A stretch of DNA of 5,088 bases, taken from Prevotellaceae bacterium (GTDB lineage Bacteria > Bacteroidota > Bacteroidia > Bacteroidales > Bacteroidaceae). This document shows positions 1 to 5,088 of the stretch, one piece after another. Location of the stretch: NCBI GenBank assembly GCA_031262265.1, contig JAISIB010000048.1, positions 1 through 5,088 of the forward strand, given 5' to 3'. The notes under the pieces were generated by a model, which saw only the letters and a list, made by a program, of their open reading frames with translations, did not search any database and was not told the origin of the DNA. The first letter of the stretch is position 1, and every line of letters begins with the position of its first letter. The position numbers were made by a program, and so were the translations under genes.

Positions 1-77
1 CCGGATGCCTTCATCCTCACGCGCTTATCCTCTAAAATTGGAAGCAAAGGCGGCCATTTATGCGGAGATGATGCAGT

Positions 78-602
78 TTATAAAGCTACCAAATGTGACT
101 CCCATGCCTGTGGAATTTGATTTTTGTCAATAATATGCAAACCTGCTGAGGCTGAATCAAGCGGAATTAACGTTTCATCAATATATTCTGTATCTAATTT
201 CCACATAGCACCCGTAGCTGGGTCAACAATCAGCATTCCAATCAATCCACCCAATAGAATATTGCCAAAATACCACCCTTCAATTTTTGAAGAGATACTT
301 ACAATCTTATTTGAATAACCGGAATACGAAAAGCGTAGCGTATAATCTGCACCCGAGAAGAAACCATCACTTGATTTTAAACGGACTATAGCCGGAGTTT
401 GACCAGAAAAAACTTCTCTACCTTTGCTATCTGTGATTACAAGAGTTGCACCGGCAGGCTTTGTATTAACAATCACCGAGTAACGACTTTTTGTAAAAAT
501 TGTTGCACAGCTTGAAAACAAAATCATACATGCCATTACACAAACAATAAGATATATCCCTACATCCTTGCTTTTTGCAATAATTAAAAAACTGTTTTTC
601 AT
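78..602 (-). CDS. Putative lipoprotein with PEGA-like domain
   Basis: This 174-residue protein is probably an exported lipoprotein of unknown function. A short basic N-terminus is followed by a hydrophobic stretch (about residues 14-30) ending in FSSC, with Cys32 as the likely lipidated residue; the lipobox is loose, as is common in Bacteroidetes. No acidic surface-export signal follows the Cys (ATIFTK comes next), so a periplasm-facing position is more likely than the cell surface. Residues about 41-100 resemble a PEGA-type beta domain (SVIVNTKPAGA, then GQTP, then a GY turn). After it comes a Gly-rich hydrophobic segment (residues 109-126) leading into VDPATGAMWKL, a block I recall from small lipoproteins that begin CATIF. 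The gene stands alone and points to the left window edge. The ATG at 602 is chosen because a later start at Met23 would leave too short a signal peptide. No clear promoter is seen upstream. The lipoprotein call is fairly safe; the role is unknown. Confidence 0.8.
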   Translation of the reverse strand: MKNSFLIIAKSKDVGIYLIVCVMACMILFSSCATIFTKSRYSVIVNTKPAGATLVITDSKGREVFSGQTPAIVRLKSSDGFFSGADYTLRFSYSGYSNKIVSISSKIEGWYFGNILLGGLIGMLIVDPATGAMWKLDTEYIDETLIPLDSASAGLHIIDKNQIPQAWESHLVAL

Positions 603-663
603 ACTTGTATTACTTTTTTTTGCCTCCCCGTCCCCTTCGTTCGGCCGTTTTACATAATAAAAA

Positions 664-740
664 GCGTGGGAACTGTTAAGTCTATCCTATTCTGAGGCTC
701 TCACATGCCCAACATCGAAGATAGACAACAGTGCCCACGC
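664..740. repeat. Long imperfect inverted repeat / stem-loop
   Basis: Three blocks pair in order: GCGTGGG (664-670) with CCCACGC (734-740), ACTGTT (672-677) with AACAGT (727-732), and GTCTATC (680-686) with GATAGAC (720-726). Only one or two unpaired bases lie between blocks. That gives 20 perfect pairs around a 33-base loop, which itself holds a small TGAG/CTCA hairpin (693-703). Read on the minus strand, the stem ends in CGCTTTTTATT, which resembles an intrinsic terminator and would stop leftward transcripts from copy A before the lipoprotein gene. The similarity of the two ends would also fit a small relic with terminal inverted repeats, or a structured RNA. The sequence does not decide between these. 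Confidence 0.6.
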
Positions 741-743
741 CTT

Positions 744-777
744 TATATACAGCTTTGCTTATGCAAGCAAGTATATA
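744..777. repeat. Second stem-loop
   Basis: TATATAC (744-750) pairs with GTATATA (771-777) and TTGCTT (755-760) pairs with AAGCAA (765-770). The loop is ATGC, and four bases (751-754) bulge on the 5' arm. It lies three bases after the larger inverted repeat at 664-740, so the two may form one structured unit. There is no T-run on the plus side, and the outer stem is AT-only apart from one pair, so it is a weak terminator candidate. The rest of 778-840 shows nothing recognisable. Confidence 0.45.
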
Positions 778-840
778 CTCATGACGTGAGCGTTTCTGTC
801 GGCTATTACCCATTCACTTAATGAAACTTGCGAGATTTCA

Positions 841-1014
841 GAATTTGGATAATATCTTAAACCGCTCTGTTTTCAACATGTTTTCCTGACACAAACGCTT
901 TGCGAGCAGGAATAATGTCGCAAAGATACGATAGTTTTCTATTTTCGCTCATATCTACGGACATTTTTCCTAATAAAGATAAATTTTCCCCTGCTGAAAA
1001 ATAAATAATCTATG
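841..1014 (+). repeat. Direct repeat copy A (about 174 bp)
   Basis: This non-coding element recurs at 1790-1962 in the same orientation. The two copies differ by two substitutions (862 and 931 region) and one extra T near 983-987. Weaker similarity starts a few bases further left, at the shared GATTTC. The core, TTCCTG (883) to about 928, is also identical in copy C. Within the core, CTTTGCGA (898-905) and TCGCAAAG (918-925) form a perfect 8-base dyad with 12 bases between. A second stem, TTCCTG (883-888) with CAGGAA (907-912), interlocks with it, so the two cannot both form as simple hairpins. On the minus strand 928-921 reads TATCTTTG, a perfect match to the Bacteroidetes -7 box TAnnTTTG, but no good TTTG is placed at -33. 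The copy ends in an ATG just before the mntA-like gene's promoter region. No terminal inverted repeats are visible. Confidence 0.9.
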
Positions 1015-1020
1015 GTTAGA

Positions 1021-1053
1021 TTTGTATTGTTCGAGAAAAGATACCGATATTTG
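1021..1053 (+). promoter_or_regulatory. Candidate Bacteroidetes promoter, possibly leaderless
   Basis: TTTG (1021-1024) lies 21 bases upstream of GATATTTG (1046-1053), which matches the -7 consensus TAnnTTTG at all but the first position. A -7 box here would place the transcription start at about 1057-1058, on the ATG of the nucleotidyltransferase gene. The mRNA would then be leaderless or nearly so. This is a motif match only, just to the right of the end of repeat copy A. Confidence 0.4.
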
Positions 1054-1057
1054 TCGC

Positions 1058-1378
1058 ATGATTCAATCGTCCAAACATATATTATCCGCCATTCAAGACA
1101 CCCTTCGGAAGGTTGCACCTCAGGCGAAGGCTATTCTATACGGCTCTCGTGCACGTGGCGACAACCATGTGAATTCCGATTGGGATATTTTGATACTTTT
1201 GGATAAGGAGAAGTTGGATGCAAACGATTTTGACGACATTTCCTATCCGTTGTATGAACTTGGATGGCAGTTGGACGAAGTGATCATTCCTAAGCTTTAT
1301 ACCGTCAATGAATGGTTGAAGAGAAAGATTACTCCATTTTATAAAAACATAGAACGGGAAGGCATTGTCCTATTATGA
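1058..1378 (+). CDS. MNT-type nucleotidyltransferase (MntA-like putative antitoxin)
   Basis: This 106-residue protein is a minimal nucleotidyltransferase of the polymerase-beta fold. The signature is plain: YGSRARGD (residues 28-35) gives the Gly29-Ser30 nucleotide-binding turn, and SDWDILIL (40-47) supplies the paired metal-binding acids Asp41 and Asp43. The third acid expected in these enzymes could be Asp73 or Glu74 in LDEVIIP. In characterised MntA-HepT systems the MNT protein transfers AMP to a tyrosine of its HEPN partner and so neutralises it; by family and gene order a similar antitoxin role is inferred here. The start is taken at the ATG at 1058. An in-frame TTG at 1022 would add 12 residues, but these look unlike the family and would overlap the promoter candidate. 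The stop codon overlaps the next gene's ATG in ATGA, which implies translational coupling. Length is normal for the family. Confidence 0.92.
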   Translation: MIQSSKHILSAIQDTLRKVAPQAKAILYGSRARGDNHVNSDWDILILLDKEKLDANDFDDISYPLYELGWQLDEVIIPKLYTVNEWLKRKITPFYKNIEREGIVLL

Positions 1379-1773
1379 GTTTAAGTGAAGAAGAAAGGTT
1401 GGCTATTGTCGCTTATCGCAAACAAAAAGCAAGTATTGCGATGCATGAAGCAGAAGATGTTGCAACACTGGAACATTGGAATTTGGTAGCTAACAGACTC
1501 TACTATGCTTGCTATTATATGGCATCGGCATTGCTAATAAGCAAAGGTTTTCAAGCTCAGACGCATGTAGGCGTTCTCCGTCTGATTGGCCTTCACTTTG
1601 TCAATCAGAATTTACTAAGCCGTGAAGAGGGACGTCTGTTTTCTCGTCTATTTGATATGCGACAAACGGGAGATTATGACGATATGTTCGATCTATCCAG
1701 AGAAGATGTTACACCGTATATTAACCCTGCAAAGGAATTAATTAGAAAGATGGAACTATTAATAGGGGTATAG
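1375..1773 (+). CDS. HEPN-domain protein (HepT-like putative toxin partner)
   Basis: This 132-residue, all-helical protein is of the HEPN superfamily and is encoded 4 bases into the end of the MNT gene. Visible family features are NRLYYACYYMASALL (residues 40-54), THVGV (63-67), and MRQTGDYDD (95-103). HEPN partners of MNT proteins are often RNases with an R-X4-6-H active site, toxic unless modified or bound. Here the equivalent place reads R96-QTGD-Y101 followed by DD, with no histidine 5-7 residues after the arginine. The canonical RNase motif is therefore absent. The protein may belong to the HEPN branch that acts as a nucleotide or substrate-binding partner (as proposed for HI0074-like proteins), or it may use another mechanism. 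The tyrosine-rich stretch could be the site modified by the partner; this is inference. No terminator is seen between its stop and repeat copy B, 16 bases later. Confidence 0.9.
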   Translation: MSLSEEERLAIVAYRKQKASIAMHEAEDVATLEHWNLVANRLYYACYYMASALLISKGFQAQTHVGVLRLIGLHFVNQNLLSREEGRLFSRLFDMRQTGDYDDMFDLSREDVTPYINPAKELIRKMELLIGV

Positions 1774-1789
1774 GCTTACCGGATTTCTC

Positions 1790-1962
1790 GAATTTGGATA
1801 ATATCTTAAAACGCTCTGTTTTCAACATGTTTTCCTGACACAAACGCTTTGCGAGCAGGAATAATGTCGCAAAGATACGACAGTTTTCTATTTTCGCTCA
1901 TATCTACGGACATTTTTCCTAATAAAGATAAATTTCCCCTGCTGAAAAATAAATAATCTATG
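1790..1962 (+). repeat. Direct repeat copy B (about 173 bp)
   Basis: This is the near-identical second copy of the element at 841-1014, in the same orientation, and it fills almost the whole gap between the HEPN stop and the Fic stop. The dyad arms are CTTTGCGA (1847-1854) and TCGCAAAG (1867-1874); the interlocking stem is TTCCTG (1832-1837) with CAGGAA (1856-1861). The minus-strand TATCTTTG box lies at 1877-1870 and would point leftward, antisense to the HEPN gene. The high identity to copy A means either recent duplication or gene conversion. Recombination between A and B would remove exactly the MNT-HEPN module, a unit of about 948 bp. Confidence 0.9.
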
Positions 1963-1992
1963 AGAATACGATCATCTTTTTTACATCCACCA

Positions 1993-3102
1993 CTATCGAT
2001 TTCTCTCAATTTCATTATAGAGAACCAAGCCTTTCGCCGTAAGCAAATATTTTTGCTTCGGATGATTAGGCTTATCGGGGTAGAGTATTTTTATAAAACC
2101 CTCTTGAAAAGCAGGATTGATATAGTTCTCTAAGAATGTCGGACGATGTTTAAGACCGATATTTTTCATCAAATCTTTTAAAGATAATTGTTCGTTCGAT
2201 AAGGCAACCAGCAAAGTACGAACTTGTTCGGTAGGTTGTTCGGTAGTTGTACGGTCTTCGTGTTGCGCTTGTTCTGCAACCAATTCAGCGGGTGCACTGA
2301 CTACCATATATCGGTTTCGCAAATCATTGGTTTCTCCCAATAATAAGTTGCGAAAAAAACGCTCTAAGTATTCCGAATTGCGCATGATGCCTTTTTTCAG
2401 ATTCTGATAATTGGCGCGCACCAGTGAATTGCGAAAATACCACGAATGGTTAGCGAACAAGTCATTCGCTACATTGAAACCCATCGAACGGAGATAGAGA
2501 ATTGTAAATACAGCGGTCGTTCGGGTATTTCCTTCGCCGAACGGATGAATCTGCCAGAGTCTCGAAACGAATTGGGCGATATGATTTACCAATCCGTTCC
2601 GATCCACTTTGGAATAATCGAACTGACGTTCCTGCTCCAAATCGTATTCAATCGCCTTACGAATATCTGGAGCAGACACATATAATACTGTATCGCCGCG
2701 AAGCACCCACTCCTTCTTGGTAATGTTGTAATCACGAATCTGTCCTGCGAATTTGAATACACCATCAAAGATCCGTCGATGAATTGACGTCAATCCGACA
2801 AGTGTAAAGGCGAAAGATCTCTCGGTAAGCAACCGCCGGATGTTAGTTGATGCCGTATCAGCCTCGTACTTCTCCGCATCTTCGGGCGTATGCGATTCTT
2901 TCGATTGGTAGTAACTTCTAATGAGTCGTTCCGCTTCATCAATCGTAATTTCGCCTTCGATGTCCTTACGAGCAGTCTCAATTAGGTAGTCGGAGGGTTT
3001 CAGCCCATCAACAGCTTGCAAACCGATTGCCGTCTGCCATGCGTAGCCTTTCTCCCGTTTTTGCGGTTCGCCTTGGCGTATATAGTCATCGAAATCAATC
3101 AT
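1993..3102 (-). CDS. Fic-domain protein with putative N-terminal inhibitory segment and C-terminal winged helix
   Basis: Fic enzymes transfer AMP (or other phosphate-containing groups) to hydroxyl side chains of target proteins. This 369-residue protein has the active-site motif HPFGEGNTR at residues 186-194: His186 is the catalytic base and Glu190 the metal ligand. The substrate-binding flap is probably EWVLRGDTVLYVSAP (131-145), and WYFRNSLVRANY follows at 221-232. The final arginine of the longer HxFx(D/E)GNxRxxR motif is replaced by Ala197. Near the N-terminus, ARKDIEGEITIDEA (44-57) resembles the VbhA-like inhibitory helix with Glu49, although the usual Ser/Thr four residues earlier is Arg45. 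About residues 293-366 look like a winged-helix domain ending in KYLLTAKGLVLYNEI. No separate antitoxin ORF is seen. The ATG at 3102 begins a family-typical N-terminus (YIRQGEP, YAWQTAIGLQAVDGL). Fic identity is secure; target and activity are unknown. Confidence 0.95.
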   Translation of the reverse strand: MIDFDDYIRQGEPQKREKGYAWQTAIGLQAVDGLKPSDYLIETARKDIEGEITIDEAERLIRSYYQSKESHTPEDAEKYEADTASTNIRRLLTERSFAFTLVGLTSIHRRIFDGVFKFAGQIRDYNITKKEWVLRGDTVLYVSAPDIRKAIEYDLEQERQFDYSKVDRNGLVNHIAQFVSRLWQIHPFGEGNTRTTAVFTILYLRSMGFNVANDLFANHSWYFRNSLVRANYQNLKKGIMRNSEYLERFFRNLLLGETNDLRNRYMVVSAPAELVAEQAQHEDRTTTEQPTEQVRTLLVALSNEQLSLKDLMKNIGLKHRPTFLENYINPAFQEGFIKILYPDKPNHPKQKYLLTAKGLVLYNEIERNR

Positions 3103-3186
3103 ATAATTTCTAATCTAATTTTTCAAACAAGAATGAGAGGGCACTAGTCTTTCGTATCAAATATTTCTGCAAGTGAGTGATATTGC

Positions 3187-3270
3187 TTTCTCAAATATGT
3201 ATTCCTGACACAAACGCTTTGCGAGCAGGAATAATGTCGCAAAGATACAATAGTTTTCTGTTTTTCGCCC
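3187..3270 (+). repeat. Diverged, shorter repeat copy C
   Basis: From TTCCTG at 3202 through the GATA ending at 3247 this matches copies A and B without a mismatch, and similarity fades on both sides (ATAGTTTTCT is still shared at about 3250-3259). The dyad arms are CTTTGCGA (3217-3224) and TCGCAAAG (3237-3244); the interlocking stem is TTCCTG (3202-3207) with CAGGAA (3226-3231). It has the same orientation as A and B, so the Fic gene is bracketed by B and C just as MNT-HEPN is bracketed by A and B. That only the core stays invariant suggests it is the functional part. Confidence 0.8.
3240..3247 (-). promoter_or_regulatory. Candidate -7 box for the Fic gene
   Basis: On the minus strand this reads TATCTTTG, a perfect match to TAnnTTTG, and it sits within the right arm of the copy C dyad. 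It would give a transcript starting near 3235 and a leader of about 130 bases before the Fic ATG at 3102. No convincing TTTG lies at the -33 distance, so the call rests on one box and its position. A protein bound to the dyad would cover it. The 3103-3186 stretch between it and the gene holds nothing else I recognise. Confidence 0.35.
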
Positions 3271-3333
3271 GTACGAAAGAAAACTTTCCGCGTAGCAAAA
3301 AATATATCCTTACTTTGAAAATTCAACAAGAAA

Positions 3334-3365
3334 CTTGGCTATTCGACAAAAAAGTCGTTCCTTTG
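3334..3365 (+). promoter_or_regulatory. Candidate rplS promoter
   Basis: CTTG (3334-3337) and TTCCTTTG (3358-3365) are 20 bases apart and each differs by one base from the Bacteroidetes -33 (TTTG) and -7 (TAnnTTTG) boxes. This would leave a leader of roughly 70 bases before the rplS ATG. A second near-match, TTACTTTG, lies upstream at 3310-3317 with a poorer -33 element. The leader contains only short hairpins, such as CGAG/CTCG around 3388-3403; I do not see a recognisable ribosomal-protein binding structure. Confidence 0.4.
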
Positions 3366-3441
3366 CAGTCGCTTTCGCGCAATCTCTGTCGAGACAAGTG
3401 GCTCGGTACGTTGCGTTACGATAACAATTAAAACTAAGGAC

Positions 3442-3804
3442 ATGGATCTGATTAAAATTGCAGAAGAAGCATTTGCGACCGGCAAACAACATCCCGCCTT
3501 CAAGGCCGGAGACACGGTGACGGTGGCATATCGTATTATTGAAGGTAACAAAGAGCGCGTACAGTTGTATCGCGGCGTGGTTATCAAGATTGCCGGACAC
3601 GGCGAAAAGAAACGTTTCACGGTTCGCAAGATGTCGGGCACGGTGGGAGTAGAGCGTATCTTCCCGATCGAGTCTCCGGCTATCGACAGTATTGAGGTGA
3701 ACAAGATTGGTAAGGTTCGCCGTGCCAAATTGTACTACCTGCGCGGATTAACCGGTAAGAAAGCAAGAATTAAAGAAAAGAGAGTGAACGCAAGCAAAGC
3801 TTAA
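3442..3804 (+). CDS. rplS: 50S ribosomal protein L19
   Basis: L19 is a protein of the large ribosomal subunit located at the interface with the 30S subunit. The 120-residue product is full length and matches the family throughout: an N-terminal helical part (DLIKIAEEAF), FKAGDTVTVAYRIIEGNKER, QLYRGVVI, the basic segment KKRFTVRKMSG, VGVERIFPIESPAID, and the signature KVRRAKLYYLRGLTGKKARIKE near the end. The ATG at 3442 is preceded by AAGGA one base away, too close to act as a normal Shine-Dalgarno site, as usual in this phylum. The gene appears to be transcribed alone (no trmD or rpsP neighbour is in the window) and ends at the symmetric hairpin shared with groEL. Its codon usage looks more GC-rich than the accessory genes to the left, as expected for a highly expressed core gene. 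Confidence 0.98.
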   Translation: MDLIKIAEEAFATGKQHPAFKAGDTVTVAYRIIEGNKERVQLYRGVVIKIAGHGEKKRFTVRKMSGTVGVERIFPIESPAIDSIEVNKIGKVRRAKLYYLRGLTGKKARIKEKRVNASKA

Positions 3805-3833
3805 GTTCTGCTCAACAGCTTTCGTCTTATCAT

Positions 3834-3873
3834 AAAAAAGGCTGCCCATGCAATTAGCAAGGCAGCCTTTTTT
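3834..3873. terminator. Bidirectional intrinsic terminator between rplS and groEL
   Basis: GGCTGCC (3840-3846) pairs perfectly with GGCAGCC (3861-3867). An inner TGC/GCA pair can extend the structure within the 14-base loop. Six A residues precede the stem (3834-3839) and six T residues follow it (3868-3873), so both strands yield a GC-rich hairpin followed by a U-run. It lies 29 bases after the rplS stop and 27 bases after the groEL stop on the other strand, so it serves both convergent genes. Confidence 0.93.
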
Positions 3874-3900
3874 AGCATTATAGTTCTCTATTTTCTCGGC

Positions 3901-5088
3901 TTACATCATGCCGCCCATGCCGCCCATGCCGGGTGCACCCATCGGCATTTCTGCTTTCTCTTCCTTCTTCTCTACGATGACACTTTCGGTCGTCAAGAAC
4001 ATTCCAGCTATCGAAGCTGCATTTTCTAACGCAACGCGCGTAACCTTAGCGGGGTCAACGACGCCGGCCTTGTGCATATTTTCATACACATCCGTACGGG
4101 CGTTATAACCGAAGTCGCCTTTTCCTTCGCGCACCTTTTGTACAACAACGGCACCTTCTTTACCGGCGTTAGCCACGATTTGGCGAAGCGGTTCTTCGAT
4201 GGCGCGTTCTACAATCCGGATACCTGTCGTCTCATCGGCATTGTCTCCCGACATACCTTCCAATACGGGAATGGCACGAATGAAAGCTACGCCACCACCC
4301 GGCACGATACCTTCTTCGATCGCGGCACGCGTAGCATGCAACGCATCGTCTACACGGTCTTTCTTCTCTTTCATTTCCATTTCGCTCGGAGCGCCCACGT
4401 AGAGGACAGCCACGCCACCAGACAATTTAGCCAAACGCTCTTGCAATTTCTCGCGGTCGTAATCAGAAGTAGTGGTCTTAATTTGCGTTTTAATTTGCCC
4501 GATGCGCTGCTTGATATTCTCCTTATCGCCATTTCCGTTGACAATCGTGCAATTATCCTTTGTTACAGACACTTTGTCACACGATCCTAACATTTCAAGC
4601 GTTGCCTGTTCCAGTTTCAAACCTTTTTCTTCGCTGATTACCAATCCGCCGGTTAGGATAGCAATGTCTTCCAACATTTCTTTCCGACGATCGCCAAAGC
4701 CCGGGGCTTTCACGGCACAAATCTTTAATTGCGAACGCAAACGATTGACTACCAAGGTCGTCAAAGCTTCGCTGTCTACATCCTCAGCGATAATCAACAG
4801 CGGACGACCGGTTTGGACAGCCGGTTCAAGAATAGGCAAGAATTCTTTCAGACTGGATATTTTCTTATCATATATAAGGACGTACGGATTTTCCATCTCG
4901 CATTCCATTTTTTCCGTGTTAGTTACGAAGTAAGCCGACAAGTAACCGCGATCGAACTGCATACCTTCTACCACTTCGATATGGGTATCCGTTCCTTTTG
5001 CTTCTTCGATAGTGATAACGCCATCCTTAGAAACCTGACGCATGGCTTCGGCGATCAGTTCACCGATAGAAGGATCGTTATTTGCCGA
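3901..5088 (-). CDS. groEL: Chaperonin GroEL (Hsp60), C-terminal part; 5' end beyond the window
   Basis: GroEL forms the double-ring ATP-driven folding chamber that works with GroES in the cytoplasm. The reading frame is open to base 5088; 395 residues are in the window, starting SANNDPSIGELIAEAM, so about 150 N-terminal residues (first ATP-binding part of the equatorial domain) lie outside. Visible are the apical domain (from VVEGMQFDRGYLSAYF through VKAPGFGDRRKEMLEDIAILTGG), the second intermediate segment with RVDDALHATRAAIEEG, whose second Asp corresponds to the catalytic D398 of E. coli GroEL, GGGVAFIRA, the C-terminal equatorial part (PLRQIVANAG, GYNA, VDPAKVTR, TTES), and the flexible GAPGMGGMGGMM tail. 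An internal ATG at 5043 is not the true start, because the codons before it match the family. groES would be expected just upstream, outside the window. The gene ends at the shared terminator facing rplS. Confidence 0.98.
   Translation of the reverse strand, partial: SANNDPSIGELIAEAMRQVSKDGVITIEEAKGTDTHIEVVEGMQFDRGYLSAYFVTNTEKMECEMENPYVLIYDKKISSLKEFLPILEPAVQTGRPLLIIAEDVDSEALTTLVVNRLRSQLKICAVKAPGFGDRRKEMLEDIAILTGGLVISEEKGLKLEQATLEMLGSCDKVSVTKDNCTIVNGNGDKENIKQRIGQIKTQIKTTTSDYDREKLQERLAKLSGGVAVLYVGAPSEMEMKEKKDRVDDALHATRAAIEEGIVPGGGVAFIRAIPVLEGMSGDNADETTGIRIVERAIEEPLRQIVANAGKEGAVVVQKVREGKGDFGYNARTDVYENMHKAGVVDPAKVTRVALENAASIAGMFLTTESVIVEKKEEKAEMPMGAPGMGGMGGMM

Noticed and set aside
1..133. Possible tail of a plus-strand gene entering from the left edge
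   Set aside because: Two plus frames are open from the left edge (stops near 117 and 133), but the peptides are unfamiliar and overlap the end of the lipoprotein gene. A GGATG/CATCC mini-hairpin at 3-16 is too small to interpret.
841..1014. Miniature inverted-repeat transposable element
   Set aside because: The ends of copies A and B show no terminal inverted repeats or target duplications; only internal dyads are present.
841..1962. Integron-like attC sites flanking cassettes
   Set aside because: The repeats lack the expected paired RYYYAAC/GTTRRRY boxes at their ends, and no integrase gene is in the window.
1806..2015. 69-residue minus-strand ORF spanning repeat B and the Fic 3' end
   Set aside because: Its first part overlaps the Fic C-terminus in another frame, and the extra T in copy A would break the same frame. 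Only the 35-residue inner part is shared, and that is reported as a finding rather than as a gene.
3177..3431. 84-residue plus-strand ORF upstream of rplS
   Set aside because: It runs through repeat C, the rplS promoter candidates and the leader. The resemblance to translated copies A and B comes from the repeat itself, and no family features are visible.
3366..3441. Autoregulatory L19 leader RNA
   Set aside because: Only four-base stems can be drawn in the rplS leader, not enough to support a regulatory structure without a comparative alignment.
4072..4590. 172-residue plus-strand ORF antisense to groEL
   Set aside because: It is a shadow of the conserved groEL coding strand, with no recognisable domain and no start signal.

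Overview
This window looks like chromosomal DNA of a Bacteroidales bacterium, probably of the Porphyromonas/Tannerella/Parabacteroides type. The reasons are the typical sequences of ribosomal protein L19 and GroEL (with its GGM-rich tail), promoter-like boxes close to the Bacteroidetes consensus (TTTG about 20 bases before TAnnTTTG), and the absence of useful Shine-Dalgarno sequences. The genus is an inference from memory of these families.

Layout from left to right. Bases 78-602 (minus strand) encode a small putative lipoprotein with a PEGA-like domain. Bases 603-840 hold no gene but contain two strong stem-loops (664-740 and 744-777). From 841 to about 3270 lies an accessory segment built from direct copies of one non-coding repeat: copy A (841-1014), a two-gene nucleotidyltransferase/HEPN module (1058-1773, plus strand), copy B (1790-1962), a Fic-domain gene (1993-3102, minus strand), and a shorter, more diverged copy C (about 3187-3270). 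Copies A and B differ by only two substitutions and one single-base indel. To the right are two housekeeping genes facing each other: rplS (3442-3804, plus) and the 3' part of groEL (3901 to the window edge, minus). They share a symmetric hairpin terminator at 3834-3873.

Working together: the MNT and HEPN genes overlap by 4 bases and are almost certainly co-translated as a toxin-antitoxin type pair. The Fic protein is a second nucleotidyl-transfer-type enzyme carrying its own putative inhibitory segment. Both genes or modules are bounded by the same repeat, so the segment reads like a small array of repeat-bounded stress or defence cassettes next to a conserved housekeeping locus. The repeat core carries a perfect 8-base dyad overlapping a minus-strand TAnnTTTG box, so it could act as a portable regulatory element as well as a substrate for homologous recombination. 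No transposase, integrase, CRISPR array, tRNA or rRNA is visible.
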